A stretch of DNA of 64,000 nucleotides, taken from contig CALJHN010000010.1 of the NCBI GenBank assembly GCA_938075455.1, forward strand, positions 62,001-126,000. The letters are read 5' to 3'. The position numbers and the translations under genes were made by a program. A model generated the notes under the pieces. That model was not told the origin of the DNA, did no database searches, and saw only the letters and a list, made by a program, of their open reading frames with translations. The DNA comes from an uncultured Flavobacteriales bacterium. Lineage in GTDB: Bacteria; Bacteroidota; Bacteroidia; Flavobacteriales_D; Parvicellaceae. Each line of letters begins with the position of its first letter. The first letter of the stretch is position 1. Shown here piece after piece: positions 8,873-16,759 of the stretch.

Positions 8873-10051
8873 ATGAGTAAAGATCAATACCAAGGACACG
8901 ACTATTACTTAATGGATGAACTTCTTTCTGATGAACACAAATTAATAAGAGATTCTGCAAGAGCATGGGTAAAAAAAGAAGTTTCTCCAATTATTGACGA
9001 TTATTACGAAAGAGCAGAATTTCCCAATCAAATTCTAAACGGCCTTGCAAGTATTGGAGGTTTTGGACCCTATATTCCTGAAGAATACGGAGGAGCAGGG
9101 TTAGATCAAATCTCATATGGTCTAATTATGCAAGAATTAGAAAGGTGCGATTCAGGATTAAGATCAACATCCTCTGTTCAGAGTTCATTAGTGATGTATC
9201 CAATTTATAAATTCGGTAGTGATGATCAAAGAAAAAAATATTTACCAAAATTAGCTAGTAGTGAAATGATTGGATGTTTTGGTTTGACAGAACCTGATTT
9301 TGGATCTAATCCTGGAGGAATGACTACTAATTTTACAGAAGATGGAGACCATTTAATTCTAAACGGAGCTAAAATGTGGATATCCAATGCTCCATTTGCT
9401 GATATAGCCGTTGTCTGGGCCAAAGATCCTAATAACAGAATTAAAGGTGTGATTGTGGAAAGAGGAATGGAAGGTTTTCAAACACCAGAAATGCATGGAA
9501 AACATTCCCTTAGAGCTTCAGCTACTGGTGAACTTATTTTTAATAATGTAAGAGTCCCTAAAAAAAATATCTTACCAAATAAAGATGGTCTTGGAGCTCC
9601 ATTAATGTGTTTAGATTCTGCAAGATATGGTATTGCTTGGGGAGCAATTGGTGCTGCAATGGATTGCTACGATTCAGCACTGAGATATTCCAAGGAAAGG
9701 GTCCAATTTGGAAAACCAATCGCTAGTTTCCAACTAATTCAAAAGAAGCTTGCAGAAATGATTACAGAAATTACTAAAGCGCAATTTTTAACTTTCCGTC
9801 TAGGGCAACTCAAAAATGAAGATAGGGCAACTTCTCCGCAAATTTCTATGGCTAAAAGAAATAACGTAGATATGGCTTTGAAAGTAGCTAGAGAAGCAAG
9901 ACAAATTCATGGCGCAATGGGAATTATGAATGAGTATTCTGTGATGAGACATATGGCTAATTTAGAATCTGTAATCACTTACGAAGGTACTCATGATATT
10001 CATTTGTTAATTACTGGTCTAGACATAACAGGAATTCAAGCTTTTAGTTAA
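8873..10051 (+). CDS. gcdH: Glutaryl-CoA dehydrogenase-like acyl-CoA dehydrogenase
   Basis: A 392-residue FAD enzyme. FAD and substrate blocks are clear: GCFGLTEPDFGSNPGGM, KMWISNAPFAD, RYGIAWGAIGAA, ERVQFGKPIASFQ. The catalytic glutamate is in VITYEGTHDIH near the C-terminus. The combination RYGIAWGA, SATGEL and YEGTHDIH fits the glutaryl-CoA dehydrogenase group of lysine and tryptophan breakdown better than the short-chain group. I chose ATG 8873 over the in-frame TTG at 8855, because that TTG is part of the promoter box. The end overlaps the convergent gldD gene by 8 bases. Confidence 0.9.
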   Translation: MSKDQYQGHDYYLMDELLSDEHKLIRDSARAWVKKEVSPIIDDYYERAEFPNQILNGLASIGGFGPYIPEEYGGAGLDQISYGLIMQELERCDSGLRSTSSVQSSLVMYPIYKFGSDDQRKKYLPKLASSEMIGCFGLTEPDFGSNPGGMTTNFTEDGDHLILNGAKMWISNAPFADIAVVWAKDPNNRIKGVIVERGMEGFQTPEMHGKHSLRASATGELIFNNVRVPKKNILPNKDGLGAPLMCLDSARYGIAWGAIGAAMDCYDSALRYSKERVQFGKPIASFQLIQKKLAEMITEITKAQFLTFRLGQLKNEDRATSPQISMAKRNNVDMALKVAREARQIHGAMGIMNEYSVMRHMANLESVITYEGTHDIHLLITGLDITGIQAFS

Positions 10052-10613
10052 CCCACTGAAAGGAACTTATCATTTCTTCCAAGTCTTCAATGATAAAACT
10101 AATGCAAGGCTTCAATGAGTCATAGTTAGGTTTCGCTTGAAAAAGTAATTGACCTGAAAAAAAATGATGTGAACTGTCAGTTATTGTAAAAGCATAGTTA
10201 CAAGCAGTATTGCCTTTTATTTCATAGGCAAGTGCAAAAACTTTTTCATCTTCATTTTTCCAAACCCTTTCTACAATAGCCGATGATTTAAAGCTGTGTT
10301 CGTAGACCATTTTTCTAAACCCTTCAGACATTTCTAAAAGGTTATCATTCAGCTGAAAATATTCACATAGGACTTCCGCCTTAAATTCAGGAAAGATAAT
10401 AGTTTTACTACATTTAGGATAGTCTTTAAATTTTTGTTCCCATGAAGCATAATCGGGAAGTTTAAAGCTGAACATACAAGAATCTTTTATTGAATAAAGG
10501 TCTTTTTTTGGCAAGTCTATTCTAAAGTAACTTTTTGGCTTTGGGAAAGTTTTTTCTCTTGAGCAATTTAAGGCTAAAATTAAAATTGATAGATATTTTA
10601 AGAAATTAATCAA
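10044..10613 (-). CDS. gldD: Gliding motility lipoprotein GldD
   Basis: A 189-residue lipoprotein: hydrophobic segment from residue 3, lipobox LALNC with the lipidated cysteine at 17, then PKPKSYFRIDLPKK, the characteristic GldD block. GldD is required for gliding in Flavobacterium and is widely kept in the phylum in the order ssb-gldE-gldD, as here. Its molecular role is not settled. The start is TTG at 10613, overlapping the end of gldE by 8 bases, which implies translational coupling; no ATG gives an intact lipoprotein signal. Confidence 0.92.
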   Translation of the reverse strand: MINFLKYLSILILALNCSREKTFPKPKSYFRIDLPKKDLYSIKDSCMFSFKLPDYASWEQKFKDYPKCSKTIIFPEFKAEVLCEYFQLNDNLLEMSEGFRKMVYEHSFKSSAIVERVWKNEDEKVFALAYEIKGNTACNYAFTITDSSHHFFSGQLLFQAKPNYDSLKPCISFIIEDLEEMISSFQWVN

Positions 10614-11931
10614 TTCTAACTTTTAGTTTCTTGATTCTTTTTTTATCAGAGGCTTCAACTGTAAAATGATAATTTTGGTAAGAGATTCTTTCATTTTTTA
10701 ATAATATTTTACCAGCTTGTTCAATACAAAACCCAGCTAAAGTGTCAGATTCTCCCTTTACTTTCTCAAATATTTTCCCATCAATATTTAAAATTTTGTA
10801 AAAATCAATTAAAGGAGTTTTTCCGTCAAAAATATAATTTTGCTCATCAATTTTTAAAAATGTAACATCTCTTTCGTCAAATTCATCAGTAATGTCTCCA
10901 ACTATTTCTTCAAGTACGTCTTCTAAGGAAACTATTCCTGAAGAACCTCCGTACTCATCAACAACAATTGCTATATGGGTTTTTTCTTCCTGAAACTCTT
11001 TAAGCAAGTCATCAAGTTTTTTATTTTCAGGAACAAATTTCGCATCTCTTAATAGTTGTTCCCAATCATACTTAGAATTTTCATTCATATTGACTAATAA
11101 ATCTTTGACATATAAAATACCTTTAATTTGATCAAAAGTTTCTTCATATACGGGAATTCTGGAAAACTTAACAGTTTTTAATTCGTTAATTAAAGATATG
11201 TAATCTAAGTCTGTTTTAAATGCTAAAACATCTGTTCTTGGAGTCATAATTTGTTTTACATCTGTATTTCCAAATTTTGATATCCCTTCCAAAATTTTTT
11301 TCTCTTCATTATTTTCTACGCTATCTTTTGTTAAATCAAGAGCATGCTTAAGTTCCTCCGAATTTAAAAGCTCAATTTTTTTGTCAATTTTTTTGTCAAT
11401 TATTGATGTGCTTGATATAAGTAAATTACTCAAAGGATTGAAAATAATTTTTAAAATAGTAATAGGTAAAGCCATTATTTTTGAAAATCTAATGTTGTAA
11501 TTATTGGCATAAACTTTAGGAATAACCTCACCAAATAGTAAAATTATAAATGTGACAGAAACCACTTGTATAATAAAACTCATTATAAAGTTTTGTGATT
11601 TAGAAGGAAAAATTTCATTCATTATTATTGAAGAAACGATAACTATAGCCACATTAACTAAATTATTCCCTATCAAAATAGTAGCCAAAAGTTTTTTTGG
11701 ACTTTCTAGTAGTTTTAAAATTCTGTTGCTGTTTTTGTTATCAGTTTCATCGGATAAATTTAGCTTCTGCGAATTTGATAAGCCGAAAATTGCTACCTCA
11801 GATCCTGAAAGAAGGGCGGATAAAAAAACTAAAATCAACATAGCTAAAGCCCATATTCCAATATTAGGGTTTGAAAAATCTACAACAATCAAAGGTGTTA
11901 ATAAAAATTTAGAGACAGGGGGAATTTTCAA
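10606..11931 (-). CDS. gldE: Gliding motility-associated protein GldE (CNNM/CBS-domain membrane protein)
   Basis: A 441-residue protein of the CorC/TlyC/HlyC-like family. Residues about 25-185 form the CNNM transmembrane domain (SALLSGSEVAIFGLS, then hydrophobic helices). Two CBS domains follow (IMTPRTDVLAF..., then HIAIVVDEYGGSSGIVSLEDVLEEIVGDI), then a CorC/HlyC C-terminal domain. Relatives are tied to divalent-cation homeostasis. In Flavobacterium, GldE is linked genetically to GldD. The start is TTG at 11931. A 12-base tandem repeat (11373-11400) encodes a repeated IDKK. Follows ssb by 15 bases in the same operon. Confidence 0.93.
   Translation of the reverse strand: MKIPPVSKFLLTPLIVVDFSNPNIGIWALAMLILVFLSALLSGSEVAIFGLSNSQKLNLSDETDNKNSNRILKLLESPKKLLATILIGNNLVNVAIVIVSSIIMNEIFPSKSQNFIMSFIIQVVSVTFIILLFGEVIPKVYANNYNIRFSKIMALPITILKIIFNPLSNLLISSTSIIDKKIDKKIELLNSEELKHALDLTKDSVENNEEKKILEGISKFGNTDVKQIMTPRTDVLAFKTDLDYISLINELKTVKFSRIPVYEETFDQIKGILYVKDLLVNMNENSKYDWEQLLRDAKFVPENKKLDDLLKEFQEEKTHIAIVVDEYGGSSGIVSLEDVLEEIVGDITDEFDERDVTFLKIDEQNYIFDGKTPLIDFYKILNIDGKIFEKVKGESDTLAGFCIEQAGKILLKNERISYQNYHFTVEASDKKRIKKLKVRID
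11373..11400. repeat. 12-base tandem repeat inside gldE
   Basis: CAATTTTTTTGT occurs twice in tandem plus a partial CAAT. On the minus strand it encodes IDKKIDKK between the membrane domain and the CBS region. Unit length is a multiple of three, so copy changes would keep the frame. Confidence 0.8.
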
Positions 11932-11946
11932 TTCGTATTATTTGAT

Positions 11947-12393
11947 TTAAAATGGTAAATCATCATTTTCATCAGGTGACGAAAATTCCTTTTCAGGGGA
12001 TGGTTTACTTTCATTTTCAACAGGTTTCACAAGGTTAGAGCTACCCATAGACTCTGCTGTACTCCCCAGCATGGTGAGATTATCGGTAATTACTTCTGTT
12101 GAATATCTATTATTTCCTTCTTTGTCTTGCCAAGTTCTTGTTTTAAGTTTTCCTTCTATGTACACTTTGGCTCCTTTTTTCAGATATTTTTCTGCTATTT
12201 CTGCAAGCCCTCTCCAAGCAACAATATTGTGCCATTCTGTTTGAGAAACTTTTTCACCAGTTTTTCTGTCTTTGTAATTTTCAGAAGTTGCAATAGAAAA
12301 GTTTGCTACTGCCGCTCCGTTTTCTAAATGTCTTACTTCAGGATCTTTTCCAAGATTACCAATTAGAATTACTTTATTTACGCTACCTGCCAT
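11947..12393 (-). CDS. ssb: Single-stranded DNA-binding protein
   Basis: A 148-residue SSB. The OB-fold occupies residues 1-110 ([21 protein letters not shown], then [34 protein letters not shown]). A flexible linker and the acidic tip DENDDLPF, the protein-interaction tail, follow. ATG 12393 gives the family N-terminus; a longer reading from TTG 12411 would start inside the transcript leader just below an exact TAAATTTG box. It lies between mutY and gldE on the same strand and probably has its own promoter as well as read-through from mutY. Confidence 0.96.
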   Translation of the reverse strand: MAGSVNKVILIGNLGKDPEVRHLENGAAVANFSIATSENYKDRKTGEKVSQTEWHNIVAWRGLAEIAEKYLKKGAKVYIEGKLKTRTWQDKEGNNRYSTEVITDNLTMLGSTAESMGSSNLVKPVENESKPSPEKEFSSPDENDDLPF

Positions 12394-12412
12394 GATTGTA
12401 TTTTTATACAAT

Positions 12413-12420
12413 CAAATTTA
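12413..12420 (-). promoter_or_regulatory. TAnnTTTG promoter box of ssb-gldE-gldD
   Basis: TAAATTTG on the minus strand, exact consensus, ends 19 bases before the ssb ATG and lies just after the mutY stop codon. It would let ssb and the gld genes be transcribed independently of mutY. No clear -33 TTG is seen. Confidence 0.6.
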
Positions 12421-12421
12421 A

Positions 12422-13459
12422 TTATAATCTATGATTACTTAAGTTTTGATTTATATAATTTTCAACAATTTTTGGAACTGCATAATCATGCAAATTTTTT
12501 ATTTTAATTTTTTTGTATTTCTTGTTTAAAAAAAGTTTTTTCATTTCAAATTCCCAGAAAATAACATTTAATTTTTGGTGCGTTAAAAGATGGGTAACTT
12601 CTGTTTTTTTATAAAGTGTAGAGTTTTTAATTAATTCTTTAGGTGGACAGAAAGATTCTAATGGTTCTTCAAAAAGTGGAAACTGATACATGTTTTTCCA
12701 GATATCATTTTTAACTCTTTTTTCTACAAAAATAAATTTTTCACTCTTTAGAACTAAAAAATTAAAAAAACGTTCTTTTTTTATGATTTTCTTAGATTTT
12801 ATTGGTAAAGAAAGTATTTTATTATTATTAAATGCAAAGCACTTTCTTTCTAATGGGCATGAGTTACAGAGAGGTTTTACGTGTTTACATTGAAGTGCAC
12901 CAAATTCCATTACAGATTGATTATAAGTGTCAATATTTTTTTTTGGTAAATTTTTAAAGGCAATATTTTCAAATATTTTAATTCCTGAAGTGGTATCTAT
13001 GGGTTCTTCAATTCCAAAATATCTGCTTAGAACTCTGAAAACATTTCCGTCTAATACTGCTTTTTTTTCATTGAAGGCAAATGATGCTATTGCCGATGCT
13101 GTGTATTTACCTACTCCTTTTAGTTGGATTAAATCATCATAATTTTTTGGAAACTCTCCATTTAAACTTTCCGAAATATATTTAGATGAATAATGCAAAT
13201 TCCTTGCTCTACTGTAATAACCTAAACCTTGCCAAAGTTTTAAAACTATATTTTCATTTGCTTTTGCAAGAGCATGAATATTTGGAAATTTTTTGATAAA
13301 CTTTAAATAGTATGGAAGGCCTTGCTCTACTTTGGTTTGTTGAAGAATTATTTCACTAATCCATATTTTGTAGGGACTTTTAGTTTCTCTCCATGGTAAT
13401 TTTCTTTTATTTTTACTATACCATTTAATTAATTTTAGACTAAAATCATCATCAATCAT
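12422..13459 (-). CDS. mutY: A/G-specific adenine DNA glycosylase MutY
   Basis: A 345-residue base-excision enzyme that removes adenine opposite 8-oxoguanine. The helix-hairpin-helix/GPD fold is complete: PYKIWISEIILQQTKVEQ, LKGVGKYTASAIASFAF, and the catalytic-loop Asp in AVLDGNVFRV. The Fe-S loop has four cysteines in the pattern CKHVKPLCNSCPLERKC. A NUDIX-like C-terminal domain follows. I chose ATG 13459 (MIDDDFSLKLIKWY) rather than an in-frame TTG at 13528, because the longer version would read through its own promoter and that of HU. First gene of mutY-ssb-gldE-gldD; needs clusters of the kind the suf genes supply. Confidence 0.94.
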   Translation of the reverse strand: MIDDDFSLKLIKWYSKNKRKLPWRETKSPYKIWISEIILQQTKVEQGLPYYLKFIKKFPNIHALAKANENIVLKLWQGLGYYSRARNLHYSSKYISESLNGEFPKNYDDLIQLKGVGKYTASAIASFAFNEKKAVLDGNVFRVLSRYFGIEEPIDTTSGIKIFENIAFKNLPKKNIDTYNQSVMEFGALQCKHVKPLCNSCPLERKCFAFNNNKILSLPIKSKKIIKKERFFNFLVLKSEKFIFVEKRVKNDIWKNMYQFPLFEEPLESFCPPKELIKNSTLYKKTEVTHLLTHQKLNVIFWEFEMKKLFLNKKYKKIKIKNLHDYAVPKIVENYINQNLSNHRL

Positions 13460-13464
13460 ATTTA

Positions 13465-13472
13465 CAAAAATA
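13465..13472 (-). promoter_or_regulatory. TAnnTTTG promoter box of mutY, five bases from ATG
   Basis: TATTTTTG on the minus strand fits TAnnTTTG and is followed by TAAAT and then the mutY ATG. With a start site 5-7 bases below the box, the mRNA would be leaderless or nearly so. Confidence 0.5.
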
Positions 13473-13491
13473 AAAAACTCAGTGGTAGCTT

Positions 13492-13520
13492 TTTGGCTTT
13501 CATAAATAAAATTATATTTG
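13492..13520 (+). promoter_or_regulatory. Promoter of the HU gene
   Basis: TTTG at 13492-13495 and the exact -7 box TATATTTG at 13513-13520, separated by 17 bases. The expected leader to ATG 13555 is about 28 bases. It lies divergently within 20-50 bases of the mutY promoter box. Confidence 0.65.
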
Positions 13521-13554
13521 CAATCCAATAAATGGTGAAATTCTAATTTTAACT

Positions 13555-13842
13555 ATGACAAAAGCAGACTTAATTTCAGAAATAACAGATAAGACAGGTA
13601 TTGAAAAAATAGCTGTGCAGGCAACAGTAGAATCACTGATGACTTCAATTATTGATGCAATGGAAAGTGGTGAAAATGTTTATTTACGTGGATTTGGAAG
13701 TTTTGTGATTAAAAAAAGAGCTGAAAAAACAGGAAGAGATATTTCAAAAAACACAACAATTATCATTCCAGAGCACTTTGTTCCTACTTTTAAGCCAGCT
13801 AAAACTTTTGTTGAAGGAGTTAAAAATAAGATTAAGAAATAA
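13555..13842 (+). CDS. HU-family nucleoid DNA-binding protein
   Basis: A 95-residue HU/IHF protein: MTKADLISEITDKTGI at the start, GENVYLRGFGSFVIKKRAEKTGRDI in the middle, then the beta-arm region and a basic C-terminus. The usual arm-tip residues NP are replaced by TT in ISKNTTIIIP, while PAKTFVEGVK matches the family end. Dimers bend DNA and organise the nucleoid. It is divergent from mutY and lies upstream of a tiny basic protein and rng on the same strand. Confidence 0.94.
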   Translation: MTKADLISEITDKTGIEKIAVQATVESLMTSIIDAMESGENVYLRGFGSFVIKKRAEKTGRDISKNTTIIIPEHFVPTFKPAKTFVEGVKNKIKK

Positions 13843-13874
13843 TAAAGTATTTAATAATAATTTAAAAGATTAGT

Positions 13875-13964
13875 ATGCCTAGCGGTAAAAAAAGAAAAAG
13901 ACATAAGATGTCTACACATAAGAGGAAAAAGCGTCTGAGAAAAAACAGGCACAAAAATAAGTAG
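13875..13964 (+). CDS. AURKAIP1/COX24-domain small basic protein (mS38/bS22-like ribosomal protein)
   Basis: A 29-residue protein too short for ordinary ORF calling. It begins MPSGKKRKRHKMSTHKRKKR and 20 of its 29 residues are Lys, Arg or His. This is the short Bacteroidota form of the AURKAIP1/COX24 domain, related to mitochondrial mS38 and mycobacterial bS22, which sit on the small subunit near the decoding region. It lies 32 bases after HU and 63 bases before rng. The ribosomal role is inferred from family knowledge. Confidence 0.85.
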   Translation: MPSGKKRKRHKMSTHKRKKRLRKNRHKNK

Positions 13965-14017
13965 TCTTTTTTCATTGACAATATTGTTTTATTGTAACCG
14001 CTCTGCTATAATCAGAT

Positions 14018-14024
14018 AGGAGGT
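14018..14024 (+). promoter_or_regulatory. Strong Shine-Dalgarno AGGAGGT of rng
   Basis: AGGAGGT lies 3 bases before GTG 14028. It decides the start: a nearby ATG at 14035 runs into a stop after two codons. A full SD is unusual in this window, where most genes show none. Upstream, TTGTTT (13984-13989), 17 bases, then TGCTATAAT (14004-14012) resembles an E. coli-type promoter, but that would start the mRNA at about the SD itself. Confidence 0.7.
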
Positions 14025-14027
14025 TAA

Positions 14028-15572
14028 GTGTCGTATGAATTAGTTATAAATTCATCAACAGACGAAGTAGTAACTGCATTACTTTATGATAACAAATTAG
14101 TTGAAATTCATAAGGAAGGTCTTGATGATAGATTTAATGTAGGAGATGTTTATTTAGGTAAGGTTAAAAAAATCGTACCTAGTTTAAATGCAGCATTTGT
14201 TGATGTAGGATATGAAAAAGATGCGTTTTTGCATTATTTAGATTTAGGTCCACAATATAGATCAATGAGCAAATTTACTCATGATTCTATTTCTGGAAAA
14301 CAATCAACCCATAAACTTGGTTACAATAAGATAGAGCCAGATATATTAAAAGATGGAAAGATAAAAGATCACTTATCTTCTAACCAAATAATTGCTGTTC
14401 AGGTCACTAAAGAGCCAATATCCTCTAAGGGTCCAAGACTTAGTGCTGAAGTAACCATTCCAGGAAGGTTTTTGGTTTTAGTACCATTTTCAGAAAAGAT
14501 TTCAGTTTCTCAAAAAATAAAAGATCCCACCGAGAGAAATCGTTTAAAGAGACTTATTGATAGTATTAGACCAAGAAAATTTGGTGTAATTATAAGAACT
14601 GTAGCACAGAACAAAAAAGTTGCAGAACTGGATCAAGACCTTAGGGACCTAGAACAAAAATGGTCTAGAATGTTCAAAGAGCTCAAAGATGCATCCCCAA
14701 GAAAAAAGCTGCTTGGAGAAATGAATAGGGCTACTACTGTCTTGAGAGACGAGTTAAATAAAGAATTTACAAGTATACACGTTGATGACGAATCTTTATA
14801 TAATGAGTTAAAGGATTATGTTAAGACAATAGCTCCAGAAAAGGAGGATATTGTTAAATTTTATCAAGGAAAAGTAAGCTTATTTGAAAGCAAGGGAATT
14901 AACAAACAAATAAAAGCAACCTTTGGTAGAAAAGTAAACTTAAAATCTGGTGCCTATCTAATTATTGATCACACTGAAGCAATGCATGTAGTTGATGTTA
15001 ATAGTGGAAATCGAAAGGCCACCAATGTAAATCAAGAATTAAATGCTTTAGAAACTAACTTAGAATCTGCTGAAGAAATTGCTAGGCTTTTAAGGCTAAG
15101 AGATATGGGAGGTATTGTAGCTGTTGATTTTATTGATATGTACGATAGAGCTAATAACAAAAAACTTATTGAAAGTTTTAGAAAGTTCATGAAAGACGAT
15201 AAGGCCAAGCATAATATTCAGCCACCTAGTAGATTTGGAGTTGTAGAATTGACTAGACAGCGAGTTCGTCCTGAAACAGAAATTAAAACTACTGAAGCTT
15301 GTCCAACTTGTCTTGGTAAAGGAGAAGTTCAAGCTTCCATTCTAATAATTGATGAAATTGATTCAATGCTAAACTCAATTATGGTTGAAGGGATTGCAAA
15401 ATCTGTTACTTTAAATGTTCATCCCTTTATTGATTCTTTTTTGAAAAAAGGAGTTAAAAATATCCAAAGGCAATGGTTTTTAAAGTACAAAAAATGGATT
15501 ACTGTTAGACCCATGACAGAATTTGGTATTTTACAATATCAGTTTTTAGACGAGTCGAATAACTCTATTTAA
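14028..15572 (+). CDS. rng: Ribonuclease G (RNase E/G family)
   Basis: A 514-residue endoribonuclease for 16S rRNA 5'-end maturation and mRNA decay. It starts SYELVINSSTDEVVTALLYD, then an S1 domain (VGDVYLGKVKKIVPSLNAAFVDVGYEKDAFLH). The DNase I-like catalytic part has VVDVNSGN and GGIVAVDFIDMYD with the metal-binding aspartates, and the zinc-link CPTCLGKG (residues about 425-432). Length matches RNase G, without the long tail of RNase E. The start is GTG with a strong AGGAGG, exceptional here. Converges with thiL with a 3-base gap. Confidence 0.95.
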   Translation: MSYELVINSSTDEVVTALLYDNKLVEIHKEGLDDRFNVGDVYLGKVKKIVPSLNAAFVDVGYEKDAFLHYLDLGPQYRSMSKFTHDSISGKQSTHKLGYNKIEPDILKDGKIKDHLSSNQIIAVQVTKEPISSKGPRLSAEVTIPGRFLVLVPFSEKISVSQKIKDPTERNRLKRLIDSIRPRKFGVIIRTVAQNKKVAELDQDLRDLEQKWSRMFKELKDASPRKKLLGEMNRATTVLRDELNKEFTSIHVDDESLYNELKDYVKTIAPEKEDIVKFYQGKVSLFESKGINKQIKATFGRKVNLKSGAYLIIDHTEAMHVVDVNSGNRKATNVNQELNALETNLESAEEIARLLRLRDMGGIVAVDFIDMYDRANNKKLIESFRKFMKDDKAKHNIQPPSRFGVVELTRQRVRPETEIKTTEACPTCLGKGEVQASILIIDEIDSMLNSIMVEGIAKSVTLNVHPFIDSFLKKGVKNIQRQWFLKYKKWITVRPMTEFGILQYQFLDESNNSI

Positions 15573-15575
15573 ATT

Positions 15576-16613
15576 TTATTTATTGAAATGATTCCATCCC
15601 TGGGCTTGAATTGGAGTAGAGGTGTTGCCATTTCCAATTAAATTAATTCCTTGAGATTTTTTGGTAATATGACCTATGACTGTAAGGTTAGGGTCGTTTT
15701 TAATTTTCTCATAATCTTTTTGATTAATGGTGAAAAGTAACTCGTAGTCTTCTCCTCCGTTTAGTGCGGAAACTGTTGGGTTTATATTGAAATCCATAGA
15801 CGTTTGATAAGTCTGTGAATCTATAGGAATTTTTTCTTCGTAAAGCTGACATCCAACATTACTAGATTTACAAATATGAAAAACTTCAGAGGCTAATCCA
15901 TCTGAAATATCTATCATGCTAGTTGGAATTACATCACATTTTTTTAAAAATTCAATTACATCTCTTCTTGCTTCTGGCTTAAGTTGTCTTTCAAGAATAT
16001 AGTTATAATTATCTAGTTCAGGTTGCATATTGGGGTTGCTTTTCCAAACCTCTTTCTCTCTTTGCAGTATATTAAGTCCCATGTAGGCACCTCCTAAATC
16101 ACCACTTGTAATTAATAAATCATTTTCTTTTGCTCCAGACCTTTTGACAATTTCTTTTTTTATTGCTTCTCCAATTGCAGTTATAGAAATGGTTAAGCCG
16201 TTGATACACGATGTAATATCTCCACCAATTACATCAACCTTATATTTTTCACAAGCCAATATAATTCCATCGTAAAACTCTTCAATTGCTTCAAGTGTGT
16301 ATTTGCTTGAAATAGCCAAACCAACCGTAATTTGTTTAGGAGTGCCATTCATTGCATAAATGTCACTTATATTTACAATTACAGATTTATATCCCAAATG
16401 TTTTAAAGGGGTGAAAGCCATATCAAAATGTATTCCTTCCACTAGCATGTCGGAACTTACTAAAATTTCTTTATTAGAGTTTATTATTGCAGCATCATCC
16501 CCGGGGCCAAGAAGAGTATTTTCATTAAATAATTTAATTTTTTTTGTTAATCTTTCTATAAGACCAAATTCACCTAAATCTTTTAGATCAATATTTTTCT
16601 CATCTTCGTTCAT
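15576..16613 (-). CDS. thiL: Thiamine-monophosphate kinase ThiL
   Basis: A 345-residue enzyme phosphorylating thiamine monophosphate to thiamine diphosphate with ATP. Motifs: FGLIERLTKK at the start, GPGDDAAII (metal binding), SSDMLVEGIHFD, GGDITS, MIDISDGLASE and GGEDYELLFT. It belongs to the PurM-like ATP-binding superfamily, as does purM at 44 kb. It is divergent from the suf genes. An exact TAAATTTG box lies five bases before its ATG, so the mRNA may be leaderless. Confidence 0.95.
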   Translation of the reverse strand: MNEDEKNIDLKDLGEFGLIERLTKKIKLFNENTLLGPGDDAAIINSNKEILVSSDMLVEGIHFDMAFTPLKHLGYKSVIVNISDIYAMNGTPKQITVGLAISSKYTLEAIEEFYDGIILACEKYKVDVIGGDITSCINGLTISITAIGEAIKKEIVKRSGAKENDLLITSGDLGGAYMGLNILQREKEVWKSNPNMQPELDNYNYILERQLKPEARRDVIEFLKKCDVIPTSMIDISDGLASEVFHICKSSNVGCQLYEEKIPIDSQTYQTSMDFNINPTVSALNGGEDYELLFTINQKDYEKIKNDPNLTVIGHITKKSQGINLIGNGNTSTPIQAQGWNHFNK

Positions 16614-16618
16614 GGTTG

Positions 16619-16626
16619 CAAATTTA
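16619..16626 (-). promoter_or_regulatory. TAnnTTTG promoter box of thiL, five bases from ATG
   Basis: TAAATTTG on the minus strand is followed by CAACC and the ATG of thiL. The same box-N5-ATG geometry is seen at murB and mutY. Confidence 0.6.
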
Positions 16627-16648
16627 GTTCAATAGTTATAATTTGGCC

Positions 16649-16667
16649 TTGTTATTTGCAATAACAA
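16649..16667. repeat. Inverted repeat in the thiL/suf divergent promoter region
   Basis: TTGTTATT-TGC-AATAACAA: perfect 8-base arms around a 3-base spacer. It lies 93 bases before sufA and 23 bases upstream of the thiL -7 box, a good position for a dimeric regulator. No T-tract follows, so a terminator is unlikely. Confidence 0.5.
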
Positions 16668-16723
16668 TTAATTCTTGTGTTAAATACTATTCAACAATTC
16701 TTTTTTCATCTGTTATTTTGAGG

Positions 16724-16731
16724 TATATTCG
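16724..16731 (+). promoter_or_regulatory. Possible promoter box of the suf operon
   Basis: TATATTCG differs from TAnnTTTG by one base and ends 28 bases before the sufA ATG. It is the best candidate in this gap. Confidence 0.4.
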
Positions 16732-16759
16732 CATTAATTCAACTATTTTAAATAGCTAG

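Noticed and set aside
11373..11400. 12-base tandem repeat in gldE as a phase-variation switch
   Set aside because: The unit is a multiple of three and only two copies exist, so it cannot switch the frame.
11552..11950. 132-codon plus-strand frame opposite gldE
   Set aside because: Composition is that of the complement of membrane-helix codons; no start signal or family match.
13460..13528. N-terminal extension of mutY to TTG 13528
   Set aside because: The extra 23 residues are not part of the family and overlap both divergent promoter boxes.
13975..14012. TTGACA and TATAAT as an E. coli-type promoter for rng
   Set aside because: The exact TTGACA is 26 bases from TATAAT, too far; the better-spaced TTGTTT is weak and the start site would fall on the Shine-Dalgarno.
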